64,000 bases of DNA from JBKBIP01 sp046297495 (GTDB lineage Bacteria; Planctomycetota; Planctomycetia; Gemmatales; Gemmataceae). The notes below the pieces were generated by a model. It searched no databases, was not told where the DNA came from, and saw only the letters and a list, made by a program, of their open reading frames with translations. Positions 51,784 through 58,943 of this stretch are shown one piece after another. Positions within the stretch are counted from its first letter, which is position 1; every line of letters starts with the position of its first letter. A program made the translations under genes and the position numbers. The stretch lies in assembly GCA_046297495.1 (NCBI GenBank), contig JBKBIP010000012.1, positions 86,822 through 150,821 of the forward strand. The letters run 5' to 3'.

Positions 51784-52218
51784 TCACGCGCGGGGCGGAC
51801 GTTTGGGATGGTCCAGGAAAGGAGCGGTGTAGGACGCCGTCATTTCCGCCAGGCAGTCGTGCAGCCCCATGCTGAAGGCTGTCCAGCCGGCAGCGATGAT
51901 GGGGCCTAGCACCTTGGCGACATTACAATACAAGCAACCGCCGGGACAGGGACACGAGGGCGGCGAAGAATCAGGTGCGGTTGGGGAAGACGCGGAGACG
52001 AAGGCTTCCGCTGCCGATGGTTCCATGTCCTGATTGGAATGGCAGCAACCGCACGTAGCGGAAAAATCGTTGGGCAATGGTCCGGGAATCGAGCAAGTGG
52101 GACATGGGTAAGTAGCTGGGTGGCAAAGTGAGGCGGCAGCCGCCACGTTGGCAACCAGAAAGGCCGCCAGCGTTAGGACGCTGACCCATCGCATTCGTGG
52201 GCGTGGTGGCCAGTACAT
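51784..52218 (-). CDS. Secreted Cys-rich protein of the efflux gene set
   Basis: A 144-residue protein (start uncertain: ATG 52218 or a GTG about 39 bp upstream). A signal peptide (MRWVSVLTLAAFLVANVAAAA) is followed by Cys-dense sequence: LCHPATYPCPTCSIP, TCGCCHSNQ and SCPCPGGCLYCN. The Cys pattern suggests metal binding. It is followed by the efflux adaptor 118 bp downstream on the same strand, which supports a role in metal handling (inference). No family name was recognised. Confidence 0.65.
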   Translation of the reverse strand: MYWPPRPRMRWVSVLTLAAFLVANVAAAASLCHPATYPCPTCSIPGPLPNDFSATCGCCHSNQDMEPSAAEAFVSASSPTAPDSSPPSCPCPGGCLYCNVAKVLGPIIAAGWTAFSMGLHDCLAEMTASYTAPFLDHPKRPPRA

Positions 52219-52308
52219 GATGCCGACTCGCTCACCAGAGAAGGGCGAACTTTTCACCTCTTCCCATTGTAGGTGAGTGAAGAAGAAGGAGCAATGCCGG
52301 GAAAATGG

Positions 52309-52342
52309 GGGAGCGGCCCATAAGGGCGCCGCTCCCTTTTTT
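52309..52342. terminator. Terminator-like hairpin beside csrA
   Basis: GGGAGCGGC (52309-52317) pairs with GCCGCTCCC (52328-52336), followed by TTTTTT on the plus strand. For csrA (minus, stop 52348) it lies directly downstream; the reverse side also carries a short T-run, so it may work both ways. Confidence 0.65.
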
Positions 52343-52347
52343 CTTGG

Positions 52348-52551
52348 TCACGGTTCCAGAATGGTCGAATCCGTGGTTCGCGGTTGTACAGCGGCGGTAG
52401 GCCGATCTTCCAGCTCACCGCGCAAAATAGGAATGGTTTGGGGAGCGGCGATGGCCAAGCGAACGCGGTTCCCTTTGACCTCGACGATCTCCACGCTGAT
52501 TTGTTCGCCGATACGGATGATCTGACCCGATTTGCGGCTCAGCACTAACAT
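52348..52551 (-). CDS. csrA: Carbon storage regulator CsrA
   Basis: A 67-residue stand-alone CsrA: MLVLSRKSGQIIRIGEQISVEIVEVKGNRVRLAIAAP, then PILRGELEDRP with the conserved Arg in the RNA-contact position. CsrA dimers bind GGA motifs in mRNA leaders. It ends with a short tail of about 15 extra residues (AAVQPRTTDSTILEP). It lies between two Cys-rich genes, in a run that ends with the efflux adaptor. GGATT precedes ATG 52551. It is the second CsrA domain in the window (the first is fused to a receiver at 5056). Confidence 0.93.
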   Translation of the reverse strand: MLVLSRKSGQIIRIGEQISVEIVEVKGNRVRLAIAAPQTIPILRGELEDRPTAAVQPRTTDSTILEP

Positions 52552-52643
52552 TGCGGTAATCCTCCATGAATGAGATGCTCATGCTGCTTGTCCGCCCGGA
52601 TTCCATCGGCTGTACGAGCAGCGCTCCCACAACGAGTTTCTCC

Positions 52644-52850
52644 CTAGTCGCCCGACTCCATGCTCGCTTCCACCGCGCCGCCTTCACAACCCGCACAGCC
52701 GCTGTAACGGCAACGTTCGCACCGCGCCCAGCCGCTCCCCAAGGCAATCATGAACCCCGCGCACACGGGACAAAGGAAAATAGCAGGGGGCGCTGGTCCG
52801 GGGTTGACAGGTTGAGGACATGACAAGGTAGCAGGGGAGGCAGTCAACAT
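52644..52850 (-). CDS. Small Cys-rich zinc-ribbon-like protein
   Basis: A 68-residue protein with a strong ribosome site (GGAGGG) before ATG 52850. The Cys pattern is FLCPVCAGF, ARCERCRYS, GCAGCEGG: three CxxC pairs, consistent with a zinc ribbon or other metal site. No known family assigned. First gene of the minus-strand run towards csrA and the efflux adaptor. Confidence 0.65.
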   Translation of the reverse strand: MLTASPATLSCPQPVNPGPAPPAIFLCPVCAGFMIALGSGWARCERCRYSGCAGCEGGAVEASMESGD

Positions 52851-52883
52851 GTTTCCCTCCTGGATGGTTTGGCAGAATAAGTT

Positions 52884-52901
52884 TCTATACTGATGTATAG
52901 A
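52884..52901. promoter_or_regulatory. Palindromic operator candidate upstream of the Cys-rich/csrA run
   Basis: TCTATAC-TGAT-GTATAGA: a 7-bp inverted repeat. On the minus strand TATAGA within it could be a -10 hexamer, with TTGATC (52908-52913) 18 bp upstream as -35. A repressor dimer of the ArsR or CopY/BlaI kind could bind here (inference). Confidence 0.5.
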
Positions 52902-52992
52902 TTAACTGATCAAATGTGCCCTGTCAAGCTCGGTGGATTTTTTTCTGTCGTCGATTGATAGGTCCGTAGGTCCGAATTCCTAATTTTTCTAG

Positions 52993-53021
52993 TTGACGAT
53001 TGCTTTTTTCCCATGTCTAAT
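52993..53021 (+). promoter_or_regulatory. Candidate sigma-70 promoter for the DUF1501 gene
   Basis: TTGACG (52993-52998) and TCTAAT (53016-53021) are 17 bp apart in AT-rich DNA, about 125 bp upstream of the ATG at 53146. Confidence 0.45.
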
Positions 53022-53145
53022 GCTGAGTGAGACAACAAACCTTCCCTGCCCGTTGTCCGCCTACCGAACATCGCGACAAACACAACGGTGTTTCTCGCCA
53101 ACTGATCCTACCCGCGTGGTCCACGAACCTACGAAAGGAAGAGCC

Positions 53146-54543
53146 ATGCTCACCATCGGTCCCCGGAATCGCGGCCTCAATCGCCGGGAGTTCCTCACTA
53201 TTGGCAGCTTGGGGCTGGGGGGCATCTCGCTGGCCTCGATGCTAGCGGCGCGCGCGGCTGCTGACACGGCGGGAGTCCCCGTCACCGGCAAGTCAATCAT
53301 CTTTATTTTCCAGCAAGGGGGACCGAGTCAGTTCGAGACATTCGATCCCAAGCCGGACGCCCCCGAGGCGATCCGCACCGTCACGGGCACGACGCGGACC
53401 TCGATACCCGGCGTCCTCTTCGGCGATACGATGGCTCAGCTGGCCTCCTTGGCGCACAAGCTGACCATCGTGCGGTCGTTCCAGACGAACAACGCCGGCC
53501 ATAATATCCAGCCGATTGTCAGCGAGGAAACCCTGCAAGCGCACATGGGTTCGTTGGTTTCGCGCGTCGTCGGGCCGCTGCACGCGGAAACCGGCATGCC
53601 GACCAACGCGGTGCTGTTCCCGCAAGCAGTCTGCGCGGATGTGACCAAGGGGAACGCGCGGGGAAACATCGCCTCGACCGGGGCGCTGGGGAACGTGTAT
53701 GCTCCGTTCATTCCCGGCGCGGGCGGGGAATTGCAACAGAACATGCGGCTCAACCTGCCCCAAGATCGTTTCGATGACCGCCGTTTGCTGTTGAATGAGC
53801 TGAACCAGCTGCAGCGCCGCGTGGAGGCGACGGCCCAGCTTGAGGCGGTCGATAAATACCACGAACAAGCGTATCAAGTGTTGCTGAGCGGACGGGTGGC
53901 CGACGCCCTCGACCTGAGCAAGGAAGACCCGGCCACCTTGGCCCGCTATGACACCAGCCGGTACGCTCGGCCCGATGGCTGGAGCAAGGTGAACCGGGGC
54001 AAGCGCGGCTACTACACCGGCCATGCCAAATCCTTTGGCAAGCTGCTGCTGCTGGCACGGCGCTTGTGCGAGGCTGGCTGCGGCTTCGTCACGGTCCACG
54101 CCGATTACGAAGGCGTTTGGGACATGCATGCGGACGGCAACAACCTCAACATGAAAGACGGCATGGAAGCGGTGGGCCGCAGCTTTGACCATGCGGTGGC
54201 GGCGTTCATCGCGGACCTGGAAGCACGCGGCTTGCAGGATAAAATCTTGCTGATCGCCACCGGCGAGATGGGCCGAACTCCCAAGATCAACAAGAACGGC
54301 GGTCGGGACCACTGGGCCAGGTTGGCGCCACTTCTGCTGTACGGCGGCGGTATCCCCGGCGGCCAAGTCATCGGCCAATCGAATCGGGATGGCGGCGAGC
54401 CAGCCACCGACAACCTCACGCCCAAGCACTTGGTCTCCACGGTGTTGCACGCGGCCTTCGACGTCGGCCAACTCCGGCTCATGCCCAGCGTCAGTCACAT
54501 CGCCCGCTTGGCTGAGACGCCGCCGATTCCAGGGTTGTTTTAA
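53146..54543 (+). CDS. DUF1501 secreted protein
   Basis: A 465-residue protein. A twin-Arg signal (NRREFLTIGSLGLGGISLASM, cut after AARAAA) sends it through Tat. The body has the DUF1501 pattern: IFIFQQGGPSQFETFDPKPDAPEA, HNIQPIVSEET, FGKLLLLARRLCEAGCGFVTV, KILLIATGEMGRTPKINKNGGRDHWARL and GGQVIGQSNRDGGEP. Fold is related to the sulfatase/alkaline-phosphatase superfamily; planctomycetes have dozens of copies, often next to DUF1553/DUF1549 genes, absent here. GGAAGAG precedes the ATG. Confidence 0.95.
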   Translation: MLTIGPRNRGLNRREFLTIGSLGLGGISLASMLAARAAADTAGVPVTGKSIIFIFQQGGPSQFETFDPKPDAPEAIRTVTGTTRTSIPGVLFGDTMAQLASLAHKLTIVRSFQTNNAGHNIQPIVSEETLQAHMGSLVSRVVGPLHAETGMPTNAVLFPQAVCADVTKGNARGNIASTGALGNVYAPFIPGAGGELQQNMRLNLPQDRFDDRRLLLNELNQLQRRVEATAQLEAVDKYHEQAYQVLLSGRVADALDLSKEDPATLARYDTSRYARPDGWSKVNRGKRGYYTGHAKSFGKLLLLARRLCEAGCGFVTVHADYEGVWDMHADGNNLNMKDGMEAVGRSFDHAVAAFIADLEARGLQDKILLIATGEMGRTPKINKNGGRDHWARLAPLLLYGGGIPGGQVIGQSNRDGGEPATDNLTPKHLVSTVLHAAFDVGQLRLMPSVSHIARLAETPPIPGLF

Positions 54544-54559
54544 TCACGCTTTCTATTCC

Positions 54560-54590
54560 CCCAAGCCGGTCGCCACGCGACCGGCTTGGG
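54560..54590. terminator. Bidirectional terminator between DUF1501 and PQQ genes
   Basis: CCCAAGCCGGTCG (54560-54572) is a perfect match to CGACCGGCTTGGG (54578-54590), followed by TTT. It lies between the convergent stops at 54543 and 54606. Confidence 0.75.
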
Positions 54591-54605
54591 TTTCCAACAT
54601 TCGCC

Positions 54606-55844
54606 TCACTTCCCCGCGATGTCCAAGCACCAAATATGTTGCCGGTCACGGAGAAACAAGCGTTTATTGGCAATCGTGGCCGCTGTGCGATTGTCCCACA
54701 GGAGGCGGATGCGGGCTTTTTCCTCGTAGCCGGTGGGGGTTGCCGGCACCAGTACCAGATCGCCTGGCTTCGTGGTGATGAATAAGTGTCCATCCGCCAA
54801 TGTCAGAGACGCCTTGCCGAAGCGTTCTTGTTTCCACATCACTTTGCCCGTGTTGAGGTCCACGCAGGTCAAGGAGATGGGGGCGTTGAACTCGCCGGAA
54901 ACGCCATAGAGATAGTTGCCGTGAACCACGGAATTGGCCCAATAATTCATCATCACGCTTTTCGGCCCTCGACTTTCCCAGACCGTCTCCGGAGCGCCAT
55001 TGGCCTTGAGCTGGAACAGGGCGCAGCCCACTTTCTCCCCCGATGAGACAAACAGCCGGTCGCCGATGACCAACGGCGTGCAGATGTTGCAATCGTAATC
55101 CGTTTCCCAGGGGATGCTCCACGCTTCTTGCCCATTCTTCGGTTGGACCGCCAATAGGCCGGCGGCAGTGAAAAAGATGGCTTGCCGTTGTCCGTCAACG
55201 GTCAGTGCCACCGGCGACGCATAGGCGGCCTTATCGTTGCTCGTCTTCCAGACCGCCGCGCCGGTGCGTTTGTCGAAGGCGGCCACGCCTGCCCCCTTGG
55301 CGCCGGGGATGACCAACACCAAGTCCCCCTCGATCAGCGGGGACGCCGACAAGCCCCAGGTAATATTCTCAGCACCGAATTCCTTCAAAATGTTCTTCTG
55401 CCACGCCACCTTGCCCGTCGCCGCTTCCAGACAGACCAAGGGGCCGGTCACGGAGGTGACATAGACATGATCCCCCGCGATGCTGGGGGTGCTGCGCGGG
55501 CCGTTGCCGTAGTTGTTCTTGAAGGCGGGGCCGATGCGCGTGGACCACAATTCCTTGCCGGTGGCGGCGTCCAAGGCGATGGCCAGCTCGTCGCCGCCCC
55601 GCTGCACCAGCGTGAAGGCCCGCTCTCCCGCCACGGCCACCGACGAGTAACCGTCGCCGCCGGCCACTTTCCAGAGCACTTTCGGACCTGCCGCCGGCCA
55701 TTGGGTCAGCAACCCCGTTTCGGGAGAGGACCCATTTCGCGCCGGCCCCAGCCATTGCGGCCAATCGGCCCCCCAGCACGCGGCGCCGGCGCACGGCAGC
55801 ACTACCAAACTCAAAACGACACGAATGGTTTGGCTTAATGACAT
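54606..55844 (-). CDS. Secreted PQQ-like beta-propeller protein
   Basis: A 412-residue protein with a signal peptide (MSLSQTIRVVLSLVVLPCAGAA). The mature part begins WPQWLGPARNGSSPETGLLTQWP, the common start of planctomycete PQQ-repeat proteins, followed by blades of the form ALDAATGKELWSTRIG, CLEAATGKVAWQKN, DLNTGKVMWKQER. The residues for PQQ itself are not evident, so it may be a structural propeller. AGGAGG precedes ATG 55844. Confidence 0.9.
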   Translation of the reverse strand: MSLSQTIRVVLSLVVLPCAGAACWGADWPQWLGPARNGSSPETGLLTQWPAAGPKVLWKVAGGDGYSSVAVAGERAFTLVQRGGDELAIALDAATGKELWSTRIGPAFKNNYGNGPRSTPSIAGDHVYVTSVTGPLVCLEAATGKVAWQKNILKEFGAENITWGLSASPLIEGDLVLVIPGAKGAGVAAFDKRTGAAVWKTSNDKAAYASPVALTVDGQRQAIFFTAAGLLAVQPKNGQEAWSIPWETDYDCNICTPLVIGDRLFVSSGEKVGCALFQLKANGAPETVWESRGPKSVMMNYWANSVVHGNYLYGVSGEFNAPISLTCVDLNTGKVMWKQERFGKASLTLADGHLFITTKPGDLVLVPATPTGYEEKARIRLLWDNRTAATIANKRLFLRDRQHIWCLDIAGK

Positions 55845-55955
55845 TAAAATGCCTCCTTACGATGTTGGGAATGTCGAGCAGGTTCCGATCAACTTCCGCA
55901 CTCGGTTTTCCATTGTGGTCAAGGCCCGTCAAGGACTCAAGGAGAAAACAGGCCC

Positions 55956-56041
55956 AAAAGGGGACGCGACTCGATTTCGATGGTTATCCGATTCCGCCAC
56001 GATCCACTCTCTATCAGCAAATACGAGTCGCGTCCCCTTTT
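55956..56041. repeat. Perfect 18-bp inverted repeat upstream of guaB
   Basis: AAAAGGGGACGCGACTCG (55956-55973) and its exact reverse complement (56024-56041) flank a 50-bp core, total 86 bp. It resembles REP/MITE-type elements mobilised by Y1 transposases, but no such transposase was seen in the window. Confidence 0.7.
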
Positions 56042-56127
56042 TCTTGTTCTTGTCCATTCCTCTTCCGCACGGCGGCAGGCGCTTTCTATAATGCCTGAAA
56101 ACCAATCCCCAAGGGAGCCTGCCAATC

Positions 56128-57609
56128 ATGCACGACCGTATTGCCTACCAGGGCATTACCTTTGATGATGTCCTGCTCGAACCGGCTTACAGCGACGTGG
56201 TGCCGAGCGCAGTGGATGTCCGCACTTCGCTCACGCCGCGCATTCGCCTCAACATTCCCATTGTGTCGTCACCGATGGATACCGTCACCGAAAGTGAGCT
56301 GGCCATCGCCCTGGCCCAGGAAGGGGGCATCGGCATTATTCATAAGAATATGTCGATTCAGCACCAGACGCGCGAAGTGGACAAGGTCAAACGCAGCGAG
56401 AACGGCATCATCACCGATCCGGTCACGCTCCCCCCGGACGAAACCGTCGGGACTGCCCGCCGCATCATGGAGCAGCACAAAATCAGCGGCGTGCCGATCA
56501 CCGTCAATGGTTTCCTCAAGGGGATCATCACCCGCCGCGACTTGCGCTTCCTCACCGACCAAGACCAGCGCATTAGCGAAGTGATGACTGCTGACAATCT
56601 CGTGACTGCCTCGGAAGATACGACGCTCGAAGAGGCGGAACGGATTTTGATGAAAAATAAGGTCGAGAAACTTTTGCTGGTGGACGAAAAATATAGACTG
56701 AGAGGCCTTATCACCATCAAGGACATTGATAAATTGGCGAATTTCCCCCATGCCTGTAAAGATGCGCGAGGCCGGCTGCGGGTCGGCGCGGCGGTGGGGG
56801 TGCATGACTACGAACGGGCCGAATCGCTCATCAAGGCCGGCGTCGATGTGTTGGTGGTGGATTCCGCCCACGGCCACTCGGCCAACGTGCTCGACACGGT
56901 GACGGAGCTAAAACGACACTACACCATCGATGTCATCGCTGGCAACGTGGCCACCGCCGAGGGAGCGCGGGCGCTGGTCGATGCGGGGGCGGACGCCGTG
57001 AAGGCGGGGATAGGCCCCGGTTCCATTTGCACCACGCGCGTGGTCAGCGGCGTGGGAGTGCCGCAAATCACCGCCATCCTCCAAGTGTGCAAGGGGCTGG
57101 AAGGAACAGGCATTCCCTTCATCGCCGACGGTGGCATTCGCTATTCCGGCGATTTGACGAAAGCAGTGGCCGCTGGCGCCTACTGCGTCATGCTGGGAGG
57201 GCTGTTGGCGGGGTTGGCCGAAAGTCCCGGACAAATCATTCTCTACAAGGGACGTACTTTTAAGACCTATCGCGGTATGGGATCGCTCGGAGCCATGATG
57301 TCCGGCTCCAGCGACCGCTACCGGCAAGAACCGAGCAGCTCCGGCAAGCTCGTTCCCGAAGGGGTCGAGGGACGGGTCCCCTACAAAGGGGCGCTGGGGC
57401 CGTTCGTCCATCAGATGGTGGGTGGTTTGCGCGCCGGCATGGGTTACTGCGGCGCGCGGAACATTGAGGAACTGCGCACCCGGACCCGCTTCATTCAGGT
57501 GAGCGGGGCCGCCGTGCAGGAGAGTCATCCCCATGACATCGTTATCACGCAGGAAGCACCCAATTACAGCTCGCGGGCGTACTACTCCGACAAGGAGGAT
57601 GGCGGTTAG
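56128..57609 (+). CDS. guaB: IMP dehydrogenase
   Basis: A 493-residue enzyme of normal length. The TIM-barrel starts ITFDDVLLEPAYSDVVPS; two CBS domains lie at about residues 90-205 (DPVTLPPDETVGTARRIM and TASEDTTLEEAERILM); the catalytic loop is GIGPGSICTTRVVSGVGVPQ with Cys; the flap has YRGMGSLGAM and the end AAVQESHPHDI. It oxidises IMP to XMP for guanine nucleotides. The ATG at 56128 is preceded by AGGGAG; TATAAT at 56087-56092 is a possible -10. Confidence 0.97.
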   Translation: MHDRIAYQGITFDDVLLEPAYSDVVPSAVDVRTSLTPRIRLNIPIVSSPMDTVTESELAIALAQEGGIGIIHKNMSIQHQTREVDKVKRSENGIITDPVTLPPDETVGTARRIMEQHKISGVPITVNGFLKGIITRRDLRFLTDQDQRISEVMTADNLVTASEDTTLEEAERILMKNKVEKLLLVDEKYRLRGLITIKDIDKLANFPHACKDARGRLRVGAAVGVHDYERAESLIKAGVDVLVVDSAHGHSANVLDTVTELKRHYTIDVIAGNVATAEGARALVDAGADAVKAGIGPGSICTTRVVSGVGVPQITAILQVCKGLEGTGIPFIADGGIRYSGDLTKAVAAGAYCVMLGGLLAGLAESPGQIILYKGRTFKTYRGMGSLGAMMSGSSDRYRQEPSSSGKLVPEGVEGRVPYKGALGPFVHQMVGGLRAGMGYCGARNIEELRTRTRFIQVSGAAVQESHPHDIVITQEAPNYSSRAYYSDKEDGG

Positions 57610-58435
57610 CCTGCTCGGACTACTGGCGTGCGCCACGACGGCCGCGGCCCAGAGTTCCGTTCCCGCCACGGCTGGCCCGGCCACCCTGATTTTCTCCAAG
57701 GAAGCCGGGGAAACATTCGCTCCCAATACGCTCGAACCGACCACCACCCTGATTTTCTCCAAGGAAGCCGAGGACGGTTCCTCCGCCCCCGCCTTGATTT
57801 TTTCCAAGGAAGCCGATCCGCCCGCTCCCCCCGCCGATTTCGAGCCGCTGCCGATTCTGCCGCTAACTACCCCCGACAACGGCATCGTGCGGACGCAGCT
57901 GAAAATCCCCGCGCCGCTGTCTTTCTCGACGGATGAGGCCCAGGAATATCAAATTCACCTCACCCCGCCGGGACCGGAACGCGTATTTGGGCGTCTGGAT
58001 TCAGAAAAAGCCTTGCAAGAACGAATGCGGCAAGAAGCCCGCCAGCGCCCGATTCCTGAACGGATCACCTTTCCCAGGGAAACGGTTGTCACCACCGAAG
58101 TGTATCAGGGGCGGCACTTTCCCCCCATGTACGAAATCCTCGAACCGGCTTACGTCTGCTATGGCCGATTGCTGTTCGAGCAGAAAAACTTGGAACGCTA
58201 CGGCTGGGATTTAGGCCCCGTGCAGCCACTGCTGTCGGGACTGCTGTTCTTCGCCGATGTCGCGTGTCTCCCTTACAACTTGGGCAAACGTCCCTGCCAA
58301 CGCTATGAAACCAACGCCGGTTATTGCTTGCCGGGCGATCCCGTTCCACTCTACCTTTACCCACCGGAGATCAGCGTTCCTGGCACCCTGACCGAAGCGA
58401 GCATCCTGCTCTTGCTGTTCGTGGCGTTTCCGTAA
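57599..58435 (+). CDS. Secreted protein with three IFSKEA repeats
   Basis: A 278-residue protein overlapping the guaB 3' end by 11 bp. A signal (MAVSLLGLLACATTAAAQ) precedes three copies of [TA]LIFSKEA within about 60 residues, kept at the DNA level as a repeated GATTTTCTCCAAGGAAGCC-like unit. The rest has a region with FGRLDSEKALQERMRQEA and a C-terminal half with YEILEPAYVCYGRLLFEQ, LYNLGKRPCQRYETN and a hydrophobic end. AAGGAGG is too close to ATG 57599; an ATG at 57533 has a better-placed GGAGAG but overlaps guaB by 77 bp. No family was recognised. Confidence 0.65.
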   Translation: MAVSLLGLLACATTAAAQSSVPATAGPATLIFSKEAGETFAPNTLEPTTTLIFSKEAEDGSSAPALIFSKEADPPAPPADFEPLPILPLTTPDNGIVRTQLKIPAPLSFSTDEAQEYQIHLTPPGPERVFGRLDSEKALQERMRQEARQRPIPERITFPRETVVTTEVYQGRHFPPMYEILEPAYVCYGRLLFEQKNLERYGWDLGPVQPLLSGLLFFADVACLPYNLGKRPCQRYETNAGYCLPGDPVPLYLYPPEISVPGTLTEASILLLLFVAFP

Positions 58436-58474
58436 GCGTTAGCCCCTGGAACGGGCATCGGCATCTCCATTGCT

Positions 58475-58588
58475 TTTCAGCGAGCGGCGGGGTTCATCCC
58501 CGCCGTGCGTCCTTTCAGCGAGCGGCGGGGTTCATCCCCGCCGTGCGTCCTTTCAGCGAGCGGCGGGGTTCATCCCCGCCGTGCGCAC
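58475..58588 (+). repeat. Three tandem 38-bp hairpin repeats with terminator-like T-run
   Basis: The unit TTTCAGCGAGCGGCGGGG... recurs at 58475, 58513 and 58551. Each contains GGCGGGG-TTCAT-CCCCGCC, a 7-bp stem with a 5-nt loop. TTTTTT follows the third copy. It is 39 bp past the stop at 58435. Confidence 0.8.
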
Positions 58589-58621
58589 CTTTTTTCTCTT
58601 GGAAATATAGTCAAACAGACT

Positions 58622-58713
58622 CTAAAGGCCTGGGCTATCCCAAAAACCAACCAACCGTCACGCACTCTCAATCTGATGGCAGTGATCGACTTGCTTGTCG
58701 AGGTAATTCGTTC
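58622..58713 (-). repeat. Short interspersed element, family 3 (copy 2)
   Basis: The reverse complement matches 19808-19896 through TAAAG..GGGCTATC, a C/A-rich run, TCAATCTGATGGCAGTGATC and AGGTAATTC. Orientation is opposite to copy 1. Confidence 0.65.
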
Positions 58714-58943
58714 ATCCTGTCAGAAAGTTCGCACTCTCCTGTCCACTTCTCCAGTGCCGTGTAATTTACGGCATAATCACTACAGTCTTTATTTTTATTG
58801 CGGCCCGTAGAACCGTTTCGCCGATCATATTCCTAACCATGATCAAGATCGTTTGCCTTGCCTAAAAGAGCATTCCTGACCCAGTTAGTATCCGACCCAT
58901 AGCGCTTCGCGGAAGCGCCGTCCCGAAGCCAGGAGGAAAAACT

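Larger units (their letters stand above)
58436..58943. other. Intergenic region with repeats
   Basis: A 508-bp gap. From 5' to 3' it holds three 38-bp hairpin repeats (58475-58588), a T-run, and a copy of interspersed element family 3 (58622-58713); the remainder to 58920 is AT-rich and likely contains the promoter of the 58944 gene. No gene was seen. Confidence 0.6.

Noticed and set aside
53293..54498. Long open frame opposite the DUF1501 gene
   Set aside because: It mirrors the DUF1501 gene, is rich in His/Gln/Arg as antisense frames are, and lacks a start signal.
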